Shown here: piece after piece, positions 1 through 5,384 of the stretch | Numbering within the stretch: the stretch's first letter is position 1 | How the letters are laid out: each line of letters begins with the position of its first letter | Origin: Actinomycetota bacterium | GTDB taxonomy: Bacteria > Actinomycetota > Acidimicrobiia > Acidimicrobiales > GCA-2861595 | Length of the DNA: 5,995 nucleotides | Reading direction: 5' to 3' | Assembly (NCBI GenBank): GCA_016781225.1 | Contig: JADDQT010000129.1 | Coordinates: 1-5,995, forward strand | Program-made: the position numbers and the translations under genes | The notes under the pieces: generated by a model | What the model saw: the letters and a program-made list of their open reading frames with translations, nothing else | Told to the model about the DNA's origin: nothing | The model's database searches: none

Positions 1-68
1 CTCTAGCTCAACGGCAGAGCAACGGACTCTTAATCCGCAGGTTCAGGGTTCGAATCCCTGGGGGCGCA
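1..68 (+). tRNA. tRNA-Lys (anticodon CUU), 5' end cut off by the window
   Basis: The cloverleaf can be folded by hand. The D stem is GCTC 6-9 with GAGC 17-20. The anticodon stem is 22-26 with 34-38, around the 7-base loop CTCTTAA (27-33), which places anticodon CTT at 29-31. The variable loop is 39-43. The T stem is CAGGG 44-48 with CCCTG 56-60, around loop TTCGAAT. The acceptor 3' strand is GGGGCGC 61-67, followed by discriminator A68. Only acceptor positions 5-7 of the 5' strand (CTC, bases 1-3) are inside the window, so about four bases are missing. CC follows at 69-70 but then G, so the full CCA is not encoded. The outermost anticodon-stem pair (A22-C38) is a mismatch. The gene decodes AAG codons. 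Bases 13-37 recur exactly at 915-939. Confidence 0.95.
13..37 (+). repeat. 25-base direct repeat, copy 1 (inside tRNA-Lys), candidate attachment core
   Basis: This copy covers the 3' part of the D arm and almost the whole anticodon stem-loop of the tRNA-Lys gene. It is identical to 915-939. Anticodon-loop sequences of tRNA genes are common crossover sites for tyrosine recombinases, so a role as an integration core is an inference from location and identity. Confidence 0.75.
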
Positions 69-80
69 CCGGGATGCACA

Positions 81-109
81 GGCGGGCGCACGGCGTACCA
101 GCCCCCGCT
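81..109 (+). terminator. weak terminator-like hairpin after tRNA-Lys
   Basis: GCGGG at 82-86 can pair with CCCGC at 104-108, extended by a G-T wobble (81 with 109), around a 17-base loop. Only a short pyrimidine run (CTTCC) follows and there is no real T-tract. It may help end the tRNA transcript, but the loop is long and chance pairing is likely in GC-rich DNA. Confidence 0.25.
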
Positions 110-268
110 TCCATGATCTACGACCGACACTGGCTCGGGCCGTGTTGAGCTCGGTCGGAAGGAGTGGCCTGCGCGGGCTTTGCTGGGGCGTGCGACCGTC
201 CGCGTCCCGCCGGTCACTGGGTGTTACAAAGGGGCCTACCCTGGTTGGCTGAGAAGGAGGGAGGGGCA

Positions 269-538
269 GTGTCAGAGTCAGCACGTCAGGACCATGTAGT
301 CGAGATGGTCCAGTACCTGCGGGACACGATTGCTGAGATCGACGATGCGCTCCGTGATCTGCAAGTGAGGCGAACTGGACTTGCCATCCGGCTCGCCGCT
401 ATCGAGGCAGCAGGCGATTCCGCCGTCGTCGAAGCGGCGGCGGACTATGCGGCTCGGGTCACCGAGAATCGCCCGTACGAAGACGCCGAAGCCGCCGAGT
501 CCCTCCTTGCTGAGGCGTACAGCCGCTACGTGACCTAG
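269..538 (+). CDS. small helical acidic protein, antitoxin-like partner of the next gene (function unproven)
   Basis: This is an 89-residue protein that I do not recognise as a named family. The GTG start is chosen because AAGGAGG at 254-260 lies 8 bases upstream. The open frame continues further 5' (to 164), but without comparable support. Residues about 8-45 look like one long amphipathic helix with a coiled-coil pattern (VVEMVQYLRDTIAEIDDALR and onward). The C-terminal half is rich in Ala and Glu, contains ENRPYEDAEAAES, and ends SRYVT. No ribbon-helix-helix, Phd/YefM or helix-turn-helix DNA-binding motif is evident, and there is no signal peptide or membrane segment. The gene ends 11 bases before the TTG start of a RelE/ParE-like small protein, so an antitoxin role is suggested by position, size and charge. 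It could also be a structural or accessory helical protein. Its base composition appears less GC-extreme than the genes after 2650, in keeping with possible transfer. Confidence 0.7.
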   Translation: MSESARQDHVVEMVQYLRDTIAEIDDALRDLQVRRTGLAIRLAAIEAAGDSAVVEAAADYAARVTENRPYEDAEAAESLLAEAYSRYVT

Positions 539-553
539 CAAGGTCGTCCTTGT
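538..553 (+). promoter_or_regulatory. hairpin over the Shine-Dalgarno site and TTG start of the downstream gene
   Basis: CAAGG (539-543) and CCTTG (548-552) form a perfect 5-bp inverted repeat around tetraloop TCGT, with one more G-T pair possible (538 with 553). The 5' arm contains the AAGG ribosome binding site and the 3' arm contains the TTG start codon. The stem begins at the last base of the upstream stop codon (536-538), so a ribosome finishing the first gene would open it. This predicts translational coupling; the regulatory role is inferred. Confidence 0.5.
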
Positions 554-804
554 ACCAGCTCGACGGCCGTGACCTGCTGTTCGAGTGGCTGGCTCGACAA
601 GCTGACTCTAATCGGCGGCTCGCGATGCTCGATTGGCTCGCAGGGCTGGCTTCCGACCCGCTAGACCACGCCCAGCGAGTACCCGGCGTGCTGGCTCCGG
701 TGTACACGGCCGTAGCACCGGTAAGGCCGCCGGTTGTGGTGGTCTTCCTTCTCGCGGAGCAGTTCCGAACGGTCAAGCTCATTCGGTTCAGGGACCTGCC
801 GTAG
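550..804 (+). CDS. RelE/ParE-like small toxin candidate
   Basis: This 84-residue protein has the element order of the RelE/ParE toxin fold. There is a short first strand (MYQLDGRD) and two helices (about 8-18 and 21-36, including LAMLDWLAGLA). A turn with DPLDHAQRVPGV follows, then three C-terminal strands (PVYTAVAP, PPVVVVFLLAEQ, RTVKLIRFRDL). Known toxins of this superfamily are 80-100 residues and either cleave mRNA on the ribosome or poison gyrase. I see no residue set that decides between these. No ATG or GTG lies in frame near the 5' end. TTG 550-552 is taken as start because AAGG at 540-543 sits 6 bases upstream, right after the previous stop. The order, antitoxin-like gene first, is the common type II arrangement. 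The assignment rests on fold pattern and context, not on a database match, so another small alpha/beta protein is possible. Confidence 0.6.
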   Translation: MYQLDGRDLLFEWLARQADSNRRLAMLDWLAGLASDPLDHAQRVPGVLAPVYTAVAPVRPPVVVVFLLAEQFRTVKLIRFRDLP

Positions 805-876
805 ACAACCGGGCCCCTCGCCACGCGCCCGGGCCGGAAGGCAAACCAGGGCAGACTCGGGTGATCGCATTAGGGC

Positions 877-897
877 CGACGTCCGCCTTGCGTGCGG
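877..897 (+). repeat. short direct repeat left of the tRNA-like core
   Basis: CGACGTCC (877-884) and CGTGCGG (891-897) are separated by six bases. The same two words recur in the same order at 941-956 with a one-base gap. The pair brackets the tRNA-derived 25-mer, a layout reminiscent of arm sites around a recombinase core, but the words are short and GC-rich. Confidence 0.4.
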
Positions 898-914
898 CTC
901 CAAAACGCCGATGT

Positions 915-939
915 GGCAGAGCAACGGACTCTTAATCCG
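915..939 (+). repeat. 25-base direct repeat, copy 2, tRNA-Lys fragment outside a tRNA gene
   Basis: This copy is identical over 25 bases to tRNA-Lys positions 13-37, including the CTCTTAA anticodon loop. The identity stops sharply on both sides: upstream lacks the D-stem 5' half and downstream lacks the variable loop, T arm and acceptor. It is therefore not a functional tRNA or a simple gene duplicate. It lies 902 bases from the first copy (start to start). It is best read as an attachment-site relic or attP-like core. Confidence 0.75.
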
Positions 940-940
940 G

Positions 941-956
941 CGACGTCCTCGTGCGG
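941..956 (+). repeat. short direct repeat right of the tRNA-like core
   Basis: CGACGTCC (941-948), one base, then CGTGCGG (950-956) match the two-word pattern at 877-897. It begins two bases after the end of the tRNA-derived repeat. Confidence 0.4.
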
Positions 957-1081
957 TGCGAACGTCTTGCGAGCTGTTCCCAGCTGTTAGATGGCTGGCG
1001 CCCGGGAACGACTGGCCGCAGCGGACCAGGCGGTGCTGTGACCGTGCCTGGCGGAGGCGAGGAGCAGCGTCGACAACGTTC

Positions 1082-1810
1082 TCAAATCGGAGGCCAGCCG
1101 AAGCGGGCGAACCAGCCCTGGAGGGGTATGAAGAGCTCGCTCCACGTGCCGGTCACGTAGCCAACGCCGACGATCACGAGCAGGCCCCCACCGAGTCGCT
1201 CGATGCCTGCACCATGACGGCGGAGGAAGGCGATCGAGCGGTCGAGGCGCTGGTAGCCGAGGGCCACGGCCACGAACGGCACTCCGAGGCCCACGGAGTA
1301 GATCACGAGCAGAGCCGTTCCTCCGGCCACGGAGCGCCCGGAGGCGGCGAGCGCCAGGATCGTGGCCAGCGCCGGCCCGATGCACGGTGTCCAGCCGAAG
1401 GCGAAGGCCATTCCCAGTGGCACCGCCCCGGCCGGTCCCCGACGGACCCGGGCCAGGTCAAGACGCACTTCGCGCTGGAGGAAGGGCAGTCGGAAGAGGC
1501 CGAGGGCGGCCAGACCCATGACGATGATGAACACGCCGGCCACCCGGGTGATCACGGGCAGGTTGCGCAGCAGCAGTGCACCGAGGGTGGAGGCGGTGGC
1601 GCCGAGGAGGCTGAACACCAAGGTGAAGCCCAGGACGAACAGCAGCGACGCCCGCAACACGATGCGCCGCCCTTCGGCAGCCGGCAGCTCCCGATCCGGC
1701 AGGGAGGAGACGTAGGACACGTAGCCCGGGATGAGGGGGAGGCAGCAGGGGCTGGTGATGGACACGAGACCCGCCGCCAGGGCCACCAGCGGGAGGAGGG
1801 CGCCCTCCAC
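1082..1810 (-). CDS. ccdA: cytochrome c biogenesis protein CcdA (DsbD transmembrane-domain family)
   Basis: This 242-residue integral membrane protein carries electrons from cytoplasmic thioredoxin across the membrane to extracytoplasmic thiol partners, typically for cytochrome c maturation or disulfide reduction. About six hydrophobic segments are visible, near residues 5-28, 52-80, 84-106, 128-155, 162-186 and 206-222. The redox cysteine signatures are both present: SPCCLPLIPGY (C22, with an extra C23) in the first segment and GWTPCIGP (C143) in the fourth. The length matches the short CcdA form. The GTG start (1808-1810) is the first possible codon after an in-frame stop and gives the conserved short N-terminus, but there is no good Shine-Dalgarno site in front. 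No ResA, CcsB or thioredoxin-like partner lies in the window. The only same-strand neighbour is the secreted protein gene 96 bases upstream, which may share its transcript. Confidence 0.93.
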   Translation of the reverse strand: MEGALLPLVALAAGLVSITSPCCLPLIPGYVSYVSSLPDRELPAAEGRRIVLRASLLFVLGFTLVFSLLGATASTLGALLLRNLPVITRVAGVFIIVMGLAALGLFRLPFLQREVRLDLARVRRGPAGAVPLGMAFAFGWTPCIGPALATILALAASGRSVAGGTALLVIYSVGLGVPFVAVALGYQRLDRSIAFLRRHGAGIERLGGGLLVIVGVGYVTGTWSELFIPLQGWFARFGWPPI

Positions 1811-1849
1811 GACTCAGACCCAAAGGCGACGCGGCACGGTCGGATCCTA

Positions 1850-1878
1850 CAGGCCGCTGTTCGAGCAGTTCAGGCCTG
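1850..1878 (-). terminator. weak hairpin between the secreted-protein gene and ccdA
   Basis: CAGGCC (1850-1855) is the inverse of GGCCTG (1873-1878), with a further CTG/CAG pairing inside (1857-1859 with 1866-1868). It sits about 30 bases after the stop of the upstream minus-strand gene. No T-tract follows on that strand, so it may be only an attenuator, an mRNA processing site or chance. Confidence 0.25.
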
Positions 1879-1906
1879 CGGGAGACCGTTTCGTCTGCCG
1901 TGCGGC

Positions 1907-2401
1907 TCAGTCGGCGGGGGGTGCGTCGGCACGCGGACGATCGCCGCGGTGGGGGCGTCCCTCGTTCACCAAGCGCGTTATGCGTGCCGACAGGTTCTCC
2001 TTCTTCCGCGCAGCCTGCTCGGCCGTGAGCTTGCCGTCCTTAACCGCCTGGTCGATCCGGTGAGTGGCCTCGGTGACCATGGCGTCGATCACCTTCTGGA
2101 CGTCCACGCCCTTCTCGTTGGCCACGGCGGCAATGGTCTTGCCGTCCCGGACCTGGGTGCGGAGGTCCTCGACGCTCATGTTCAGCGCGGTGGCAGCGGC
2201 CTGCAGTCCGGGGCCTTTGTGGCACCCGCCGCCTCGGTGTGCTCTCATCGGCGGCTCGGTTTGCTGCTGCTCGGCGGGTGGTGTCGTCGTGTCGGTCTGC
2301 GCCCCGGAGACTGCGGGGATGCCGAGGAGGGCTCCGCCGGCCGCGCCGGCGAAGAGGCCGGCGGTGAGCGTGATGCCGGCGATGAGGTTGCTGCGCTTCA
2401 T
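1907..2401 (-). CDS. secreted helical protein of unknown function
   Basis: This 164-residue protein has a clear signal peptide: MKRSN, a hydrophobic core (LIAGITLTAGLFAGAAGGAL, residues 6-25) and a likely cut near VSGA-QT (residue 34). A low-complexity Thr/Pro/Gln linker (about 36-51) and a short HRGGGCHKGPG segment with the single cysteine (C60) follow. Two related helical units come next: LNMSVEDLRTQVRDGKTIAA (73-92) with VANEKGVDVQKVIDAMV, then ATHRIDQAVKDGKLTAEQA with a Lys-rich tail helix to about 147. The end is charged and Pro-rich. Such units occur in many exported actinobacterial proteins of unknown role; I recognise the type from memory but no function. The ATG is supported by GGGAGGA (rc of 2408-2414) six bases upstream. 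The frame is open far beyond this start on the minus strand, antisense to asnB, but that extension is rejected. It may be co-transcribed with ccdA and is divergent from asnB. Confidence 0.88.
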   Translation of the reverse strand: MKRSNLIAGITLTAGLFAGAAGGALLGIPAVSGAQTDTTTPPAEQQQTEPPMRAHRGGGCHKGPGLQAAATALNMSVEDLRTQVRDGKTIAAVANEKGVDVQKVIDAMVTEATHRIDQAVKDGKLTAEQAARKKENLSARITRLVNEGRPHRGDRPRADAPPAD

Positions 2402-2653
2402 TGGTGGTCCTCCCGTTGGGTGCTCGCTGGTAGGGACAGTGTGTGCCCTGGGCTTGGGAGCAACGTGAGGGGAACCTGGGAGTTTCATCAGTCTTTGGGG
2501 CGAGCGAGGTGATGGCTTCCTTTTGTAGAGAACTGCGGCAATGCGCGTGCCGTTCTTTCTCGGCCAGTGGACGAAACAAGGTTGTAACGCGGGTGGATTT
2601 GCGGCGGTGGTGCCGGATAGCCAAACTGAACTGTCTTCATCGCGAAGACGGCT
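2402..2653. promoter_or_regulatory. divergent intergenic region driving the secreted-protein gene and asnB
   Basis: These 252 bases separate two genes transcribed away from each other, so promoters for both must be here or close by. I could not find convincing paired -35/-10 boxes on either strand. Two features are clear: the GGGAGGA ribosome binding site for the minus-strand gene next to 2401, and an inverted repeat at 2631-2651 just before asnB. Small open frames inside have no start signal and overlap asnB, so they are not called. Confidence 0.6.
2631..2651 (+). promoter_or_regulatory. inverted repeat directly upstream of the asnB start codon
   Basis: GTCTTC (2633-2638) and GAAGAC (2644-2649) are perfect inverse copies around ATCGC. 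A T-G and a C-G pair extend the stem to eight. The 3' arm ends two bases before the ATG at 2654, where a Shine-Dalgarno site would normally lie; none is otherwise visible. It could be an RNA hairpin that limits ribosome access, or a DNA operator half-site pair. Confidence 0.45.
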
Positions 2654-4246
2654 ATGTGTGGAATCGTCGGAATTTACGGTCAGCAGGACGCGCAGGCGGG
2701 CCTTCGGATGCTCCGCCGCCTCACTCATCGTGGACCCGACGGCCAGGGAGCGGTGGCCCTTCCCTCGGCTTGGCTCGGTCACCGGCGCCTCTCCATAGTC
2801 GACCCCCGCGGTGGCAGGCAGCCCCTTACGTCCGAGGACGGGCGCCTCCACCTCGTTGGCAACGGCGAGGTCTACAACTACGAGGACATCCGCAGCATGC
2901 TCGGTGACGTTGTGCTCACCAGCGCCTCCGACAACGAGATCGCCCTGAACCTGGTGGAGGAGAACGGCCCGGGTGCGCTCGAGGAGCTGGCGGGGATGTT
3001 CGCCTTCCTCATGGCCGGTGAGTCCTATTCTTTCATCGCCGCCCGAGACCCGGTGGGCATCAAGCCGCTTTACTGGGCCCACCGGAACCACGAATGGCGC
3101 TTCGCTTCGGAGATCAATGCCTTCGATGCCGACTGGCAGTCCGATGTGGAGTTCTTTCCTCCCGGTCACTACTGGACTCCGGAAAAGGGCCTGGTGCGTT
3201 TCGCCAATCCGGTCCCCGCCGGAAGGAACGAGCGCTTCGCTCCGCCGGAGAGCCCCGATGCCGAGCCGCCGCCGGAGCTGATAGAGGAGCTGCGCTCCAC
3301 CGTGGTCGCCGCCGTCGACCGGCACATGATGGCCGACGTGCCGGTGGGAGTCTTCCTGTCCGGAGGCCTCGACAGCAGCATCGTGGCGGCCATCGCCGCC
3401 GAGCACTATGCGCAGCGGGGCCAGACCCTGAAGACGTTCGCCGTCGGCTCGGAGGGCAGTGCCGATCTCGAGTTGGCCCGGCTGGTGGCCGACCGGCTCG
3501 GCACCGAGCACCACGAGCGCGTGTTCACGGCCGAGGAGGCCCGAGACGTCCTCCCCGAGGTCGTCCGCATCATCGAGTCCTACGACCCCTCTCTGGTCCG
3601 CAGTGCCGTGCCGAACTACTTCCTGGCCGAGATGGCGGTCCAGACCGTGAAGGTGGTGCTCACCGGAGAGGGCGCCGACGAGCTGTTCGCCGGGTACCAG
3701 TACCACAGCGCCATCCAAGGAGACGCCGACCTTCAGGACGAGATGGTCCGCGGCGTCGAGACCCTTCACGGGCTCAACCTGCAGCGCTGCGACCGGGTCA
3801 CCATGGTCCACGGCCTGGAGGCCCGAGTGCCGTTCCTCGACCTCGACGTGATCGCCCTCAGCCTTTCGATCCCCGCCGGCTGGAAGCTGCGGGGCGGCGA
3901 CAGACCCGAGAAGTGGCTCCTCCGCCGTGCGTTCGAGGGCATGGTGCCCGACGAGGTGCTGTGGCGTGAGAAGGCCGAGTTCGGCGACGGCTCGGGTGCG
4001 GCCATGGCTCTGATCGACCAGACCTACGGCGATGACGGCGGGGACCAGGAGTCGGGCGCAGTGAACGCCACCGCCGGTGACGGCACCGAGGGCAACGGCC
4101 CTTCAGGCAACGGCTCCTCGGTCGACAGGGCCTCGGGGGAGCCGGAGCTGCGTTCCGAGGAGGAGGCGGCTTACTACCGCATCTTTCGCGAGCACCTTGG
4201 CGACGTGTCGCCCGAACGGACCATTACGCTCTTCGCCACCGCTTGA
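2654..4246 (+). CDS. asnB: asparagine synthetase, glutamine-hydrolysing (AsnB type)
   Basis: This 530-residue cytoplasmic enzyme of the class II amidotransferase family activates aspartate with ATP and transfers ammonia from glutamine to give asparagine. The N-terminal glutaminase domain (1 to about 195) has nucleophile C2 (MCGIVGIYG), the THRGPDG loop (24-30), RLSIVD with R45, NGEVYNY (70-76) and SASDNE with D93. The synthetase domain has the ATP pyrophosphatase loop SGGLDSS (236-242), TGEGADELFAGY (337-348), GLEARVPFLD with R391, and REKAEFGDG with K440. A G/N/S/D-rich low-complexity linker covers about 459-497, before the final YYRIFREHLG helix. E. coli AsnB (554 residues) also has a variable linker there. 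The start is fixed because C2 must be exposed after Met removal. The Shine-Dalgarno site is missing and a hairpin lies in its place. The oxidase gene follows after 97 bases. A pathway-specific substrate other than aspartate cannot be excluded. Confidence 0.95.
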   Translation: MCGIVGIYGQQDAQAGLRMLRRLTHRGPDGQGAVALPSAWLGHRRLSIVDPRGGRQPLTSEDGRLHLVGNGEVYNYEDIRSMLGDVVLTSASDNEIALNLVEENGPGALEELAGMFAFLMAGESYSFIAARDPVGIKPLYWAHRNHEWRFASEINAFDADWQSDVEFFPPGHYWTPEKGLVRFANPVPAGRNERFAPPESPDAEPPPELIEELRSTVVAAVDRHMMADVPVGVFLSGGLDSSIVAAIAAEHYAQRGQTLKTFAVGSEGSADLELARLVADRLGTEHHERVFTAEEARDVLPEVVRIIESYDPSLVRSAVPNYFLAEMAVQTVKVVLTGEGADELFAGYQYHSAIQGDADLQDEMVRGVETLHGLNLQRCDRVTMVHGLEARVPFLDLDVIALSLSIPAGWKLRGGDRPEKWLLRRAFEGMVPDEVLWREKAEFGDGSGAAMALIDQTYGDDGGDQESGAVNATAGDGTEGNGPSGNGSSVDRASGEPELRSEEEAAYYRIFREHLGDVSPERTITLFATA

Positions 4247-4343
4247 GCCACCAGGCGACAGAGGGCGGTGCTCCGCGCCGTAGTGTTGGCGGTGTTGTGG
4301 GCCTCCTGCCGGGGCCGGCCCTGTCGACGAGGAGGAGCAACGC

Positions 4344-5384
4344 GTGGCTGAGCGGATCCTGGAAGGCGCCCGACCGCTGGCGAGCCGACAGCTCGGACGT
4401 CCTCGGCCGCCGCAACCTCGGGGCCCGCTCAGCGCCCATGTGCTGGAGCACCTGCTCCAGGACCCCCATCCCGTTCCGCCGGCACCGCCGGCGGGCGACG
4501 ACGCCCTCTGGGGCGACGACGCCCAGCTGGCCCTCTACTGCTGCTACGAGCTGCACTACCGCTGCTTCTCCGGTGTCGACGAGGGCTGGGAGTGGGAACC
4601 GTCCCTCCTGGCTCTTCGCCGAGATCTGGAGACGGCCTTCGAGCGCCGCCTAGAGGACGAGGTCGGTGCCGTCTGCTCCTCGGGTGACGTGGAGGACGAC
4701 CTTCGACGCACGATCGCCGCCGGCAAGGGCCCCTCGCTGTCCGCCTACCTCGAGGAGCGGGGCACGCTCGAGACCATGCGGGAGTTCTCCATCCACCGCT
4801 CGGCTTACCAGCTGAAGGAGGCCGATCCTCACACCTGGGCCATCCCCCGCCTGGGGGGCGCCCCTAAGGCAGCGCTCATCGAGATCCAGCTCGACGAGTA
4901 CGGCGAGGGCGTGGAGCCCGCCATGCACTCCACCCTCTTCGCACGCAGCATGGAGGCCCTCGGTCTGGACAGCACCTACGGCGCCTACCTCGACTGCCTG
5001 CCCGGAACCACGTTGGCCACCACGAACGTGATCTCGCTGTTCGGCCTGCACCGTCGACGGCGCGGGGCGTTGATCGGGCACCTGGCCGCCTTCGAGGCGA
5101 CCTCCGTGACCCCGATGACTCGCTACAGGAACGCGTTGCGTCGGCTCGGGCTGGGCCCGGACGCCCAGAGCTTCTACGAGGTCCACGTGACCGCCGACGC
5201 CCACCACGAGGTCGTGGCCCTCGAGGACATGGCCAGCGGCCTGGCCCGGGCCGAGCCGGACCTTGGCGACGACATCGTGTTCGGGGCGCGGGCCATGATG
5301 CTCGTGGAGGAGCGCTTCGCCCGCCACCTGATCGAGTCATGGGACGGGGGAAGGTCGTCGTTACTGCCCGGGGAACGCATCTGA
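4344..5384 (+). CDS. heme-oxygenase-like diiron oxidase (iron-containing redox enzyme family)
   Basis: This 346-residue soluble protein belongs to the heme-oxygenase-like diiron oxidase/oxygenase superfamily that includes SznF and UndA. Members use two irons and O2 for N-oxygenation, desaturation or C-C cleavage. The N-terminal 50 residues are Pro/Arg-rich and disordered-looking. LALYCCYELHYRCF (62-75) begins the helical part, and REFSIHRSAYQLKEADPHTW (146-165) begins the core. Candidate iron ligands are E159, E185 (DEYGEG), H195 (MHSTLF), then H281, D285 and H288 in HVTADAHH. Their spacing matches the six SznF ligands as I remember them, with a constant offset of 30. The GTG start is supported by GGAGGAG (4331-4337) six bases upstream. 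The last 46 bases overlap the glycosyltransferase gene, so the two are probably co-translated. The substrate is unknown. No SznF-type cupin domain is fused to it. Confidence 0.88.
   Translation: MAERILEGARPLASRQLGRPRPPQPRGPLSAHVLEHLLQDPHPVPPAPPAGDDALWGDDAQLALYCCYELHYRCFSGVDEGWEWEPSLLALRRDLETAFERRLEDEVGAVCSSGDVEDDLRRTIAAGKGPSLSAYLEERGTLETMREFSIHRSAYQLKEADPHTWAIPRLGGAPKAALIEIQLDEYGEGVEPAMHSTLFARSMEALGLDSTYGAYLDCLPGTTLATTNVISLFGLHRRRRGALIGHLAAFEATSVTPMTRYRNALRRLGLGPDAQSFYEVHVTADAHHEVVALEDMASGLARAEPDLGDDIVFGARAMMLVEERFARHLIESWDGGRSSLLPGERI

Larger units (their letters stand above)
805..1081. other. stretch without a recognisable gene, holding the tRNA-derived repeat
   Basis: No open frame here has both a plausible start signal and protein-like composition. 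The long plus-strand frame through this interval continues antisense across ccdA and is rejected. The stretch contains the second copy of the tRNA-Lys repeat (915-939) and the short repeats flanking it. It ends at the stop codon of the minus-strand ccdA gene. No T-tract terminator for ccdA is visible. Confidence 0.6.

Noticed and set aside
785..793. Nine-base match GGTTCAGGG to the tRNA T-arm near the end of the toxin-like gene
   Set aside because: It is too short, lies in coding sequence, and is not extended on either side; chance is likely.
734..2512. A 592-codon plus-strand open frame
   Set aside because: It runs antisense across ccdA and the secreted-protein gene, both well supported. 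Its product is rich in His, Gly, Glu and Arg with no domain, which is typical of the mirror frame of GC-rich genes.
2402..3811. 5' extension of the secreted-protein frame to 634 codons on the minus strand
   Set aside because: The extension is antisense to asnB, and the internal ATG at 2401 has both a good ribosome binding site and a signal peptide directly after it.
3094..3969. A 291-codon plus-strand frame inside asnB
   Set aside because: It is extremely Arg/Pro-rich and overlaps a fully conserved asparagine synthetase reading frame.
4299..4321. GGGCC/GGCCC hairpin between asnB and the oxidase gene as a terminator
   Set aside because: The stem is five pairs with a 13-base loop and no T-tract, common by chance in GC-rich DNA.
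4650..5327. A 225-codon minus-strand open frame
   Set aside because: It is the mirror frame of the diiron oxidase gene, Gly/Val/His-rich without a recognisable domain or start signal.
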